From positions 1 to 41,459 of the forward strand of contig NZ_QPJT01000033.1 of the NCBI RefSeq assembly GCF_003337415.1: 41,459 bases of DNA, in the 5' to 3' direction. Source of the DNA: Anaerobacterium chartisolvens (GTDB lineage: Bacteria > Bacillota > Clostridia > Acetivibrionales > DSM-27016). The notes under the pieces are model-generated. The model did no database searches and was not told the DNA's origin. It saw nothing but the letters and a program-made list of their open reading frames with translations. Of the stretch, positions 31,961 through 41,459 are shown one piece after another; position 1 is the first letter of the stretch; each line of letters starts with the position of its first letter. The position numbers and the translations under genes were made by a program.

Positions 31961-34900
31961 CAGGTGGACGGCGGAGCAGCTTGCCGCCATAACCCAAAAG
32001 GATTGCAGCCTTCTTGTGGCGGCGGCGGCGGGGGCCGGTAAAACGGCAGTCCTTGTGGAAAGGATAATAAGAAAGATTACTGACTCCGTAAAGCCTGTGG
32101 ATATAGACAGGCTGTTGATTGTTACCTTTACAAACGCGGCGGCAACGGAGATGAGGGAGAGGATAGCCGCCGCAATTTCCGGGGCTATAGAGAGGGGCGA
32201 CGGAGGCGAGGATGGGCAAAGACAGCTTCAAAGGCAGCTTGCCCTTCTTAGCAGAGCCAGTATTACTACCATACACTCGTTTTGCATGGAGGTAATAAAA
32301 AACAATTTTCAGTACATAAAGCTAGACCCAGATTTCAGAATATCCGATGAGACGGAAGCGGTGCTTATGAAGCTTGAGGTCATGGAGGAGCTTTTTGAGG
32401 ACATGTATTCCTCCGAAGCCCCGGACGAGGAGTTTCTTGAGCTTGTTGAATGCTACGGGGGAGGAAGGGACGACGTGCAGCTTCAGAACATGGTCATGAT
32501 GCTGCACGAATTCACAGGAAGCTGCCCATGGCCCCGAATATGGCTTGAAAAGAATGTGGAGGCATTTAATATAAGCAGCGGCTGTGATTTCGGGGCAACA
32601 GTGTGGGCGGAAATTCTGGTTAAAAGCGCCGAGATAGAGCTAAGGGGACTTTATGCGGGTATGAGGGACGCCGTGGATATAATACAGGACTCGCAGGGGT
32701 TGTCTCCTTACCTTAAAAATTTTGCGGAAGAAGCATCACAGCTTGACTGCCTGATTAAAAAATTGTCCGCGGCGGGAAGCGGGGATGTCTCTGTGCCGTG
32801 GGACGGGCTGCCGGAGGCCTTTGCCTCTGTTGAGTTTGGAAGGCTGCCAAGGTGCGGAAAAGATGCGGATGCTGCAATGCAGGAGAAGGTAAGGCAGATA
32901 AGGGATGAGGTTAAAAAGAGGCTTAAGAAGCTGGCCGGGGACATATTTGCAGAAAGCTCGCAGGATATAATTAAGGATTTAAACCACATGTATCCTCTGC
33001 TTAAAAGGCTTTCGGCCCTTGTACTTGAATTCGGACGAAGGTACTCTGAAAAAAAGAGAGAGAAGGCGCTTCTTGATTTTAACGATCTGGAGCATTTCTG
33101 CCTTGAGATATTGACCCAGCCGCTCGAGGCGGGTGAGCCGGAGAATGGGCAAACCGACTTTATGGGCTTCCCGATAAAGCCGTCAGGCATTGCCGAGATT
33201 TACAGGGAGCGCTTTGAGGAAATACTGGTGGACGAATATCAGGACAGCAACATGGTTCAGGAGGTCATAATAGGCATGGTGTCAAGGTCTGGCAGTGACA
33301 CTCCAAACGTATTTATGGTAGGGGATGTAAAGCAGAGCATATACAGGTTCAGGCAGGCAAAGCCCGAGCTGTTTCTTGAAAAGTACGACTCCTATTCTGC
33401 TTCCGAAGGGGCGGCAAAAAGAAAGATAATGCTGTATAAAAACTTCAGGAGCAGGAGGGAGGTAGTTGACGGAGTAAATTATATATTCAAGCAGATAATG
33501 TCTAAGGACATAGGCGAGCTGGATTATAATGACGCCGAGGCGTTAAACCCCGGGGCAAGCTTTCCGGAGAACCAAGATGAGCTTGCGGCAACGGGAGGAG
33601 AAGCGGAGCTGCATATTATAGATACCGGCGGAGGCTGGGAGGACAGGCAGGACACAGGGGCTTTGGGGGATGAAACCCCTGAGGAGGAAGAGGAAGGAAC
33701 AAATCAAAACGTTCCCGAGGAGGAGCAGCCCGATAATATACAGTGTGAGGCAAGAATTATAGCGGCGAGGATTAAGGAATTGATGAGCCCTGCACATGGA
33801 GAGAGAGTATTCAAGGTTATGGACAGCAAGACGGGCGGGTACAGGAAGCTGGAATACAGAGACATTGTTATACTGCTTCGCGCGACGAGAAATTGGGCGG
33901 ACATATTTGCGGAGGAGCTGACGGCACAGGGAATACCGGCGTATACAGATTCGGGGATGGGGTATTTTAAGACTGTGGAGGTACAGGTGGTAATTTCGCT
34001 CCTGCAAATAATAGACAATCCTTTGCAGGATATACCGCTGCTTTCGGTTCTGCGTTCTCCCATAGCGGGGTTTGCCTCCGAGGAGCTTATAGACATACGC
34101 TTGGCCGACAGAGAAATGCCTCTGTATGACGCAATGAAAAAGCTGGTTGAGAATGAAACCGGCAAGACGGCCCAAAAGGCCGTAAGCTTTATAGAGAATC
34201 TCGACAGGTGGAGGGACAGAGCCCAGTATATGCCCACTGATGAGCTTATATGGTATCTCTATACCGATACAGGCTATTACAGCTTTGCCGGCGCAATGCC
34301 GGGAGGAGCCCAGCGTCAGGCAAATTTAAGGGTACTGTTCGAGAGAGCCAGACAGTATGAACAAACCAGCTATAAGGGCCTTTTCAATTTCATAAGCTTT
34401 ATAAACAAGCTCAAGAGCAGCAGCGGAGATATGGGAAGCGCCAAAACACTGAGCGAGAATGAGAATGTAGTAAGAATCATGAGTATACATAAAAGCAAGG
34501 GACTGGAATTTCCCGTAGTAATTGTGGCGGGCTGCGGGAAGGGCTTCAATATGATGGATTTGAACAGGAAGCTTCTGCTTCATCAGGATCTGGGCTTTGG
34601 CCCCGACCTTATAGACTGTGTCAGGAGGATATGCTATCCTACCATGGCAAAGCAGGCATTGAAATATAAAACTAGGCTTGAAAGCCTATCCGAGGAAATG
34701 AGGATACTGTATGTCGCATTTACAAGGGCGAGAGAGAAGCTCATAATTACCGGGACGGTGCCGGACATAAAAAAATCCGTATCAAAATGGAGTGCGGCTC
34801 TGAAGGAGGAGCATATAAAGCTTCCCCGCTATGATATCCTGAAGGCTAAAAATTATATGGACTGGATAGGGTTCTCACTTATGCGGCATAAAGGCTGTGT

Positions 34901-35804
34901 ATACTTAAGAGCTTTGGCGGGTGCGGAGAACGACGGTACGGCTTATGCTATTGAGGACAGCTCAAGATGGAAGATCAGGGTATGGAGCAAGACAGACGCT
35001 GCTATGGGGAGCAGCAGCGAAGAGCAGCCCAAGAGGGGCATGGAGCTATTCTCCGAATGGCAGGGCGACAACGGCTTTGGCAGCGAGTTTTCGGAGGAAA
35101 TAGCGAGGCGGCTGGAATGGCAATACGCATATAATCAGGCGTCAAGGCTGCCTACAAAGGTATCGGTAACAGAGCTTAAAAGGCGCTTTGACACCGAGCT
35201 GTCGGAGGAGTACGGAGCCTTGTGGAGTTATACTCCCCCGCTTGTAAAGACGCCAAGATTTCTGGAGGAGCGCAAGGGGCTTACGTCTGCCGAAAAGGGG
35301 ACGGTGCTCCATTTTGTAATGCAGCATATAGACCTTCTGAGGATATCAGGCGCGGAGGATATAAAGGCACAGATAAGGCAAATGGAGGAGCGCGATTTGC
35401 TTACGCCTGAGCAGGCAAAGACGGTAAATGTGACAAAGATATACAGCTTCCTGAATTCTCCTCTGGGAATGAGAATGAGGAAAAGCGCGCAGATTAACAG
35501 AGAGGTGCCGTTTAATATAGAGATAAGCTGCAGGCAGGTATATAAGGAGCTTTCGGAGCAATTGTGCGGAGATGAAACAATACTCCTTCAGGGGGTAATA
35601 GACTGCTGGTTTGAGGAGGACGAAGGAATGGTGCTGCTCGATTATAAAACCGATTATGTACCCGAGGGAGGCATAGAACTGATTAAGGAGAGGTACAGAA
35701 CGCAAATTAATTATTATACCGCAGCATTGGAAAAGCTGACGGGGAGGGAAGTGAAGGAGAAATATATTTATCTGTTCAGTACGGGAGAGGTAATAGAGTA
35801 TTAG
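31953..35804 (+). CDS. addA: ATP-dependent helicase-nuclease AddAB, subunit AddA
   Basis: The protein is about 1283 residues. UvrD-type helicase motifs are clear: Walker A AAAAGAGKTAVLVERI near 23-35, LVDEYQDSN near 425, VGDVKQSIYRFRQAKPELF, and late SIHKSKGLEFPVVIV and RILYVAFTRAREKL. The RecB-type nuclease motif VLLDYKTDY is near residue 1226. I chose the ATG at 31953, which overlaps the AddB stop and gives MDSRWTAEQLAAI, the usual AddA beginning. GGTGA lies just upstream. ATG 31932 is an alternative and the frame extends further to 31890. An acidic insert (EEEEEGTNQNVPEEEQPD, about residue 595) sits within the helicase part. Confidence 0.96.
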   Translation: MDSRWTAEQLAAITQKDCSLLVAAAAGAGKTAVLVERIIRKITDSVKPVDIDRLLIVTFTNAAATEMRERIAAAISGAIERGDGGEDGQRQLQRQLALLSRASITTIHSFCMEVIKNNFQYIKLDPDFRISDETEAVLMKLEVMEELFEDMYSSEAPDEEFLELVECYGGGRDDVQLQNMVMMLHEFTGSCPWPRIWLEKNVEAFNISSGCDFGATVWAEILVKSAEIELRGLYAGMRDAVDIIQDSQGLSPYLKNFAEEASQLDCLIKKLSAAGSGDVSVPWDGLPEAFASVEFGRLPRCGKDADAAMQEKVRQIRDEVKKRLKKLAGDIFAESSQDIIKDLNHMYPLLKRLSALVLEFGRRYSEKKREKALLDFNDLEHFCLEILTQPLEAGEPENGQTDFMGFPIKPSGIAEIYRERFEEILVDEYQDSNMVQEVIIGMVSRSGSDTPNVFMVGDVKQSIYRFRQAKPELFLEKYDSYSASEGAAKRKIMLYKNFRSRREVVDGVNYIFKQIMSKDIGELDYNDAEALNPGASFPENQDELAATGGEAELHIIDTGGGWEDRQDTGALGDETPEEEEEGTNQNVPEEEQPDNIQCEARIIAARIKELMSPAHGERVFKVMDSKTGGYRKLEYRDIVILLRATRNWADIFAEELTAQGIPAYTDSGMGYFKTVEVQVVISLLQIIDNPLQDIPLLSVLRSPIAGFASEELIDIRLADREMPLYDAMKKLVENETGKTAQKAVSFIENLDRWRDRAQYMPTDELIWYLYTDTGYYSFAGAMPGGAQRQANLRVLFERARQYEQTSYKGLFNFISFINKLKSSSGDMGSAKTLSENENVVRIMSIHKSKGLEFPVVIVAGCGKGFNMMDLNRKLLLHQDLGFGPDLIDCVRRICYPTMAKQALKYKTRLESLSEEMRILYVAFTRAREKLIITGTVPDIKKSVSKWSAALKEEHIKLPRYDILKAKNYMDWIGFSLMRHKGCVYLRALAGAENDGTAYAIEDSSRWKIRVWSKTDAAMGSSSEEQPKRGMELFSEWQGDNGFGSEFSEEIARRLEWQYAYNQASRLPTKVSVTELKRRFDTELSEEYGALWSYTPPLVKTPRFLEERKGLTSAEKGTVLHFVMQHIDLLRISGAEDIKAQIRQMEERDLLTPEQAKTVNVTKIYSFLNSPLGMRMRKSAQINREVPFNIEISCRQVYKELSEQLCGDETILLQGVIDCWFEEDEGMVLLDYKTDYVPEGGIELIKERYRTQINYYTAALEKLTGREVKEKYIYLFSTGEVIEY

Positions 35805-35835
35805 AACTTTGCATTAATTTAACAGGAGGTGGACC

Positions 35836-37098
35836 ATGCGCATACTTCATACATCCGACTGGCATTTGGGAAAGATGTTGGATAACATCAGCCGCATACA
35901 GGAACAGAGAGAGTTTTCAGACTGCCTCTGCGACATTGCGGAAAAGGAGAGCATAGATCTTGTGCTTGTGGCAGGGGACATTTACGACACATACAACCCT
36001 TCGGCGGCAGCCGAGGAGCTTTTCTACCGCACTGTGGACAGGCTCAGTGCGGGGGGCAGGAGGGCGGTGGTTGTCATAGCGGGAAATCATGACAACCCCG
36101 AAAGATTGTGTGCCGCGGCTCCTATGGCATATAAAAACGGAATTATACTGCTGGGATATCCCGCAAGTGACGCAGGAATATATAAATGGGATGGGGGAGG
36201 CATAAGGGTAGTGCGATCAGGCCCTGGGTGGCTTCAGGTTTCCATAGACGGCTGCGATGAAGATGCCGTTATTATCGCCCTTGCCTACCCCTCTGAATCA
36301 AGGCTGGATCAGGTGCTGTCGGATGAAGCCAATGAATCGAGGCTTCAAAAGGCGTACTCCGACAGGATAGGAGGGTTGATTTCACTTCTGAGTAAAAATT
36401 TCAGGGAGGATACGGTAAATGTGGTTATGGGGCATATGTTTTTAAGGGGAGGAAAAGAGTCGGAATCTGAAAGAACGCTTCAGATAGGAGGAGCCCTTAC
36501 TGTAGATCCCGCGGTGCTCCCTCCAAAGGCTCACTTTGCCGCGATGGGACACCTGCACAGGCCGCAGAGAATAAAGGATGCGCCGTGTCCTGCGTTCTAT
36601 TCGGGCTCGCCTTTAGCCTATAGCTTTTCAGAAGCGGGCTACAGCAAGGTTGTCTATGTTGTGGACGCGGTACCCGGGAGGCAGGCTGATATAAAGGAGG
36701 TGCTTCTTTCCTGCGGCAAGCCCTTGAAAAAGTGGGAAGCGAGGAATGGAATAGAACAGGCTCTGGCCTGGTGTGAGGAAGGCAGAGATGCCAACGCATG
36801 GATTGATGTGGACATATACACCGACAGGGTGCTGGCCACAGAAGAGCAAAAGAGGTTAAGGGAGCTGAACCCCGGAATTATAAATATCAGGCCGGTAATA
36901 AAAACCAAGGAATTAGAGGTACAGAGCCTTGAAAACAGAGAGGGTAAAAAGATAGACGAGCTCTTTGCGGATTATTGCAGGTTTAAAACCGGGATGGAAA
37001 TATCGGAGGAGCTTGCGGCAGCCTTTCTGGAGGTTATAAATGACGAGCAGGATGATGAGGGCGGGGGAGGTGAGAGGCTTGAGACCAAAATATCTTGA
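35836..37098 (+). CDS. sbcD: Nuclease SbcCD subunit D
   Basis: The 420-residue Mre11-type metallophosphoesterase has all motifs in order: RILHTSDWHLG, VLVAGDIYDTYNPS, VVIAGNHDNPERL, NVVMGHMFLRGG and AAMGHLHRPQ. With SbcC it cleaves hairpins and blocked DNA ends, using Mn2+. AGGAGGTGG precedes the ATG. It begins 31 bp after addA and its end overlaps the start of sbcC by 20 bp. The region before the C-terminus carries the helical capping and SbcC-binding part. Confidence 0.96.
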   Translation: MRILHTSDWHLGKMLDNISRIQEQREFSDCLCDIAEKESIDLVLVAGDIYDTYNPSAAAEELFYRTVDRLSAGGRRAVVVIAGNHDNPERLCAAAPMAYKNGIILLGYPASDAGIYKWDGGGIRVVRSGPGWLQVSIDGCDEDAVIIALAYPSESRLDQVLSDEANESRLQKAYSDRIGGLISLLSKNFREDTVNVVMGHMFLRGGKESESERTLQIGGALTVDPAVLPPKAHFAAMGHLHRPQRIKDAPCPAFYSGSPLAYSFSEAGYSKVVYVVDAVPGRQADIKEVLLSCGKPLKKWEARNGIEQALAWCEEGRDANAWIDVDIYTDRVLATEEQKRLRELNPGIINIRPVIKTKELEVQSLENREGKKIDELFADYCRFKTGMEISEELAAAFLEVINDEQDDEGGGGERLETKIS

Positions 37099-40000
37099 GA
37101 TAGAAGGGCTGCAGAGCTTTAGACAAACTCAGAAAATTGATTTTGACTGCCTGAGTGAAACGGGCCTGTTCGGCATCTTCGGACCGACTGGAAGCGGGAA
37201 ATCTACTGTTCTCGATGCCATAACCCTTGCACTGTTCGGAGAGGTAAACAGAGCGGCAAGAGGGACTCAGGGTATTATTAACACAGACTGCCCCAACCTC
37301 AGGGTTTCGTTTATATTTGACCTGCTTAAAAACAATATCCGAAGGACATACAAAATTGAGAGGGTTTATAAAAGGAAAAAGGGGACGCAAAACTCATGTG
37401 AGGCTAAAATTGTAAGGCTTATTGAAATTACACTATCGGGAGATATCCCCATAGCGGATAAGCAGGGCGAGGTCAATGAAAAAATAGAGGAACTCATAGG
37501 CTTAAGGCCGGAGGATTTTACACGTTCCGCAGTTCTTCCGCAAAACAAATTTCAGGAATTTTTGATGCTGGAGAAGGCAAAAAAAAGAGAAATGCTTGAG
37601 AGGATATTCTATCTTGAAGAGTATGGAAGGCAGCTAACCGAAAAGGTTTCGAGAAAAATATCAGAGATCAGGTACAGGCTGTCCAATATTCAAGGAGCTA
37701 TATCATCTTTGGGCGATGCCTCAGACAAGACGCTGATTGAGGCTGAGAGCCGTTTGGAGGCTGCAAGGCTTGATAAAGAGAAGGCGGATAATAAATTGAA
37801 GCTTACAGAGCTTAAGCTTAATGAGGCAAAGGAATTGTGGATTATTACAGAAGAGCTCAACCAGTACATAAAAAGAGAGGAAGAGCTTCTTATTTGTAAA
37901 GAAGAAACAGCTTTAAAAAGGCAAATATATGAAGCCTCAATAAATGCTGATGGCCTTGCATACACTATAAAAAAATATAGAAGTGCCTGCGAAATATTTG
38001 AAGAAACGTGCCGAAGACTTGAGGATGCCGATAAAAGCTTTGATGCTGTGGAAAAGCAGCAAAGCGAGGCTCAAAGGCTTTATGAAGAGATCATAAAAAA
38101 GGCCCGGCTCGAAAAACCTGTGCTTATAGAGCGCAAAGCAAAGCTGAATCATGCAATGGAGGAGCTTAAGGGAATAGCTGAGACAGAAGAGCAGCTAAAG
38201 GGCTTAAGAGACAGGTACACCGTAATAAAAAGCAGTATATCCGTAAAGAGTAAGGCAATGGAAGCTGTGCGGCTGCAAATGGAGGCCATGGACAAAAAAG
38301 CAAATGAGTACAGAACTGAAATTGAAGAATTGAAAGTAGATATAGATCATAAGGCGCGTGTACAATCAGGAATAAGCCTTGAAAATGAGGTGAGGGCTGT
38401 TAAGCATAACGCGGAGGCCGCACGGCTGAAGTATCAGTCCTTGACAGCAAAGCTTCAGGAAAATCATGAAAAAAGCGGAGAGCTCACTGAGCAAAGACAG
38501 AAGCTGCAGGCCTTATTTGAAGAGCTGGAGAAAGAGAAAGCCGGGCATGAAGCCCGAAAGCCATATGACAGGGACTCTGTAATGAAGGAAATAAGCGTTT
38601 ACCATGAAATTAAAAATATATACGAAAGGCTTAAAAGCAGTCATGAATATATAAATGGGGTTAAAGTCAAGCTTGAGAAAATAAACGCAGATATTGCCGC
38701 AAAGAAAAAAGACTGCGCCAAGGCTCTAAAGGAGAAGGAGGAAAAGGAGAGGGAGCTGGACGAGCTTAACAGGGAGCTGGAGCACTTCAAAAGACTCTAT
38801 GAAATGAATACGGCGCATATGCTGGCAAAAGGGCTGAATGATAATGAACCATGCCCTGTATGCGGATCACTTGTTCACCCTCAGCCCGCAATTAACGGGA
38901 GTGATGAGGGAATCAGGGAAGCGGAGTCAAGGCTTAAGGAAATGCAGGAGAAGCAGCTTGGTGCAGACAGGCGGCACAGGGAGGCAGAGGGCAGGTGCAT
39001 CAGGCTTTCCGAGGCACTTAGCAGCATGGAGGCACAGGCTGCTGAGATAGCAATTGAGCTGCGTGGCAAGGAAAGTGAATTCTTAAGCGTTGCAAAATCC
39101 TTGCCCCCTGAGCTTGAGAATTTGAATCCTTATCAAATAAGAGAGAGGCTGGAGGAAATAAACGAAATCAGTAAGGATAAACTTGAAAAAATTGGGAAAT
39201 GGGAAGAACGGTTGGAGATATTAAAAGGTGAGGGCATAAAAATAAGTGAGATGTTGTCAGAGAAGAAAGCTGAGGAAAAGGCTAAGAAGGCTGAATTAAG
39301 CATATATCAGGAGGATGAGCAGCAGGCAAAAAAAACATTTGAGGAATGGGCGCAAGCTTATAATGACAGGCTGAAGGAGCTTGAGAATTTTATAAAGGAG
39401 TGCAAAATTTCAGGTATAGCATCTGAGCTTAAGCGCATTGAAGAGAACGAGCGCAGATCCGAAAGGCTTCAAAAAATGGAGCGGGGCATACAGCAAGATA
39501 AAAAAGAGCTGGCACAGCAGATGGAGGACATGGACAGAGAAGAAAGAGAGCTTGTTAAGGATCTTGAAGAAACAAGAATTCAGGGCGATGCGTTAAAGCA
39601 CCAGAGGGATGAAAGAGAGTCAAAAATAAGACTGATTACGGGAGACAGGAATATAAATGAGCTGATCCGTGAAGCAGAGGAAAGCATAAAGGACATAGAG
39701 AATAAGGAAAGCAGCATATTCAAAAGCCTTAAAGATATTGAACAGAAATTCAATGATATAAAGACCCATAAAAACATGCTGTCTAACCAGAAGGAAATTT
39801 ACTCGCAGGCAGTGACAGAAGAGGCTGCAAGGCTTGAAAATATGCTTGAGCAAAAGGGTTTTGCAAGTTCCGGGGAGGCTGAAAAGGCTTTGCTTCCAAA
39901 GGAAAAACAGCAAGCATTGAGAGCGGAGCTGGATGATTACGAAAAGACAGAAAGAAATGTACGGGCACAAAAAGCGATATTGACGGAGAAGCTTAAGGGA

Positions 40001-40687
40001 AGAAGCATAAGCCGTGAGGAGTGGGAAGAGATTAATTCACTTTACGGTTTGTGCATTGAGGAAAAGGAAAAAAGCATTTCTTTATATGAAAGGGCGAAAA
40101 ATATATACAATGTAGTAAAAGAAAACTTTACAAAATGGGTAACTCTGGATAAAGAGCTTAAGGAATTCAATAAGAGATATGAGCTGCTGGAGCATATTCA
40201 AAAGCTGCTTAAAGGCAACAGCTTTATAGATTTTATAGCAGAAGAGAGACTAAAGTATATAGCAGCGGAAGCGACGGAGACGCTTGGGCTTCTGACAAGA
40301 TACAGGTATGCCATAGAGCTTGACAGCGAAAGCGGCTTTGTAATAAGGGATAATTTTAATGGAGGGTTTTACAGGCCCGTATCCTCATTGTCGGGGGGAG
40401 AGATATTCCTTACTGCCCTTTCACTTGCACTTGCACTGTCAAAGCAGGTACAGCTTAAAGGGAAAAGCCCTCTGGAATTCTTCTTTCTTGACGAGGGCTT
40501 TGGCACGCTTGACGGGAGCTTACTGGACACAGTGATAGATTCCCTTGAGAGGCTAAGCAATAAAGACAGGGTAATCGGACTTATAAGCCATGTACCCGAG
40601 CTAAAAAACAGGATAACAAGGAGATTGATTATAGAGCCGCCCAATATGGAGGGAAACGGAAGTAAGGTTAAGATAGAAAAAGCATAG
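37079..40687 (+). CDS. sbcC: Nuclease SbcCD subunit C
   Basis: The ~1202-residue SMC-like ATPase has Walker A GPTGSGKST near residue 36 and a long coiled coil (about 180-1020). The zinc hook CPVCGS is near residue 592. The C-terminal lobe has signature SSLSGGEIFLTALSLALALS near 1102 and Walker B FFFLDEGFGTLDG near 1134. I place the start at TTG 37079 because GGAGG (37066-37070) precedes it by 8 nt and the product then begins MRPKYLEIEGLQSF, as SbcC proteins do. The frame is open further upstream to 37040. It is the last gene of the repair group; no strong terminator was seen after it. Confidence 0.96.
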   Translation: MRPKYLEIEGLQSFRQTQKIDFDCLSETGLFGIFGPTGSGKSTVLDAITLALFGEVNRAARGTQGIINTDCPNLRVSFIFDLLKNNIRRTYKIERVYKRKKGTQNSCEAKIVRLIEITLSGDIPIADKQGEVNEKIEELIGLRPEDFTRSAVLPQNKFQEFLMLEKAKKREMLERIFYLEEYGRQLTEKVSRKISEIRYRLSNIQGAISSLGDASDKTLIEAESRLEAARLDKEKADNKLKLTELKLNEAKELWIITEELNQYIKREEELLICKEETALKRQIYEASINADGLAYTIKKYRSACEIFEETCRRLEDADKSFDAVEKQQSEAQRLYEEIIKKARLEKPVLIERKAKLNHAMEELKGIAETEEQLKGLRDRYTVIKSSISVKSKAMEAVRLQMEAMDKKANEYRTEIEELKVDIDHKARVQSGISLENEVRAVKHNAEAARLKYQSLTAKLQENHEKSGELTEQRQKLQALFEELEKEKAGHEARKPYDRDSVMKEISVYHEIKNIYERLKSSHEYINGVKVKLEKINADIAAKKKDCAKALKEKEEKERELDELNRELEHFKRLYEMNTAHMLAKGLNDNEPCPVCGSLVHPQPAINGSDEGIREAESRLKEMQEKQLGADRRHREAEGRCIRLSEALSSMEAQAAEIAIELRGKESEFLSVAKSLPPELENLNPYQIRERLEEINEISKDKLEKIGKWEERLEILKGEGIKISEMLSEKKAEEKAKKAELSIYQEDEQQAKKTFEEWAQAYNDRLKELENFIKECKISGIASELKRIEENERRSERLQKMERGIQQDKKELAQQMEDMDREERELVKDLEETRIQGDALKHQRDERESKIRLITGDRNINELIREAEESIKDIENKESSIFKSLKDIEQKFNDIKTHKNMLSNQKEIYSQAVTEEAARLENMLEQKGFASSGEAEKALLPKEKQQALRAELDDYEKTERNVRAQKAILTEKLKGRSISREEWEEINSLYGLCIEEKEKSISLYERAKNIYNVVKENFTKWVTLDKELKEFNKRYELLEHIQKLLKGNSFIDFIAEERLKYIAAEATETLGLLTRYRYAIELDSESGFVIRDNFNGGFYRPVSSLSGGEIFLTALSLALALSKQVQLKGKSPLEFFFLDEGFGTLDGSLLDTVIDSLERLSNKDRVIGLISHVPELKNRITRRLIIEPPNMEGNGSKVKIEKA

Positions 40688-40767
40688 TATATATGATATA
40701 AACTGTTTTTGAAACTTAGTTAATAACTAGCGTATACAAGAGCTAAAGCGAGGAAATAACATATAAA

Positions 40768-40831
40768 TTGACATATTGTCCGATAAACGAGGTATTATTG
40801 TGTTGTCTTGTCCGGGAAATGATGTTATATT
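40768..40831 (+). promoter_or_regulatory. Tandem rRNA promoters (putative P1 and P2)
   Basis: P1 is TTGACA (40768-40773) with TATTAT (40793-40798), spacing 19 bp. P2 is TTGTCT (40803-40808) with TATATT (40826-40831), spacing 17 bp. Tandem promoters upstream of 16S are usual in Firmicutes. The stretch 40688-41090 contains no gene and serves as rRNA promoter and leader. Confidence 0.6.
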
Positions 40832-40926
40832 GTTTAAGCGCCGTTAACACGGCAGGCAAGAAGCAAGCGGGGAGTACGAAAATATTTCCCGAGTAATTTC
40901 TTTAAGATAAGAGATTGCTAATGGAC

Positions 40927-41069
40927 TTTGAAAATTAAACAGTGTAAAAGCAAGATAATCATGGAACTCGTTAAAATAATTTGAGTACCTAAGTTCGCTT
41001 AATAAACGAACTTAGCAAGCTAGTGATAGTTTGATACTTTTTAAAAAAAGTAATTTGAGCCAAAAGGCT
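40927..41069 (+). other. rRNA leader: boxA-like element and hairpins
   Basis: CTTTGAAAATTAAACA (from about 40926) resembles the boxA antitermination sequence of Firmicutes rRNA leaders. CTAAGTTCG (40989-40997) and CGAACTTAG (41007-41015) form a perfect 9-bp stem, and AGCC/GGCT (41058-41069) a small one. These probably take part in pre-16S folding and processing. Confidence 0.6.
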
Positions 41070-41090
41070 TTCAAATAAAAGTTTTCTTTT

Positions 41091-41459
<369 letters not shown>

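Noticed and set aside
40688-41090. Possible tRNA or small gene before 16S
   Set aside because: No cloverleaf or coding frame was found; the content fits rRNA promoters, a boxA-like element and processing hairpins.

Overview
The window looks like the chromosome of an anaerobic, probably spore-forming clostridial Firmicute. Three things point there: a Firmicutes-type 16S rRNA start and leader at the right edge, strong GGAGG ribosome binding sites with frequent TTG starts, and AddAB instead of RecBCD. A protein resembling clostridial spore-coat proteins supports sporulation. No species is assigned.

Left part (1-6050): small-molecule catabolism. It holds a partial beta-keto-acid cleavage enzyme, a membrane protein, a VOC-fold protein, an aldo/keto reductase, and an AraC regulator divergent from a two-gene unit. 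That unit resembles the beta and alpha subunits of a C-glycoside deglycosidase. The divergent region holds a good promoter and three TAATCGTTTT direct repeats. Next (6056-12847, mostly minus strand) come a GreA/GreB-like protein, an unknown small protein, a spore-coat-like protein, an asymmetric heterodimeric ABC exporter and an EamA transporter. A palindromic MITE-like repeat family lies in the gaps, with two short and two long copies plus one remnant. The long copies carry a second stem-loop in the same place.

Middle (13175-28050): a surface-polysaccharide locus. It has a polysaccharide pyruvyl transferase-like protein, two family 2 glycosyltransferases, a radical SAM protein plus a 3' remnant of a second one, an FrhB-family iron-sulfur protein, a hexapeptide acetyltransferase, a glucose-1-phosphate cytidylyltransferase, an FkbM-type methyltransferase and an RfbC-type epimerase. 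Two direct ~2-kb cassettes interrupt it. Each has a near-identical noncoding leader, a secreted Fn3 protein with a divergent middle domain, and a REP-associated tyrosine transposase (RAYT) gene. Each RAYT gene carries a paired inverted REP element inside its reading frame. The second cassette continues into a tandem array of five further units of about 332-353 bp, each repeating the REP pair and the 3' part of the RAYT gene. This is the most unusual structure in the window.

Right part (28067-41459): a small unknown gene, then the repair genes addB-addA-sbcD-sbcC, tightly packed and co-directional. A ~400-bp rRNA promoter and leader region and the first ~370 bases of 16S rRNA follow.
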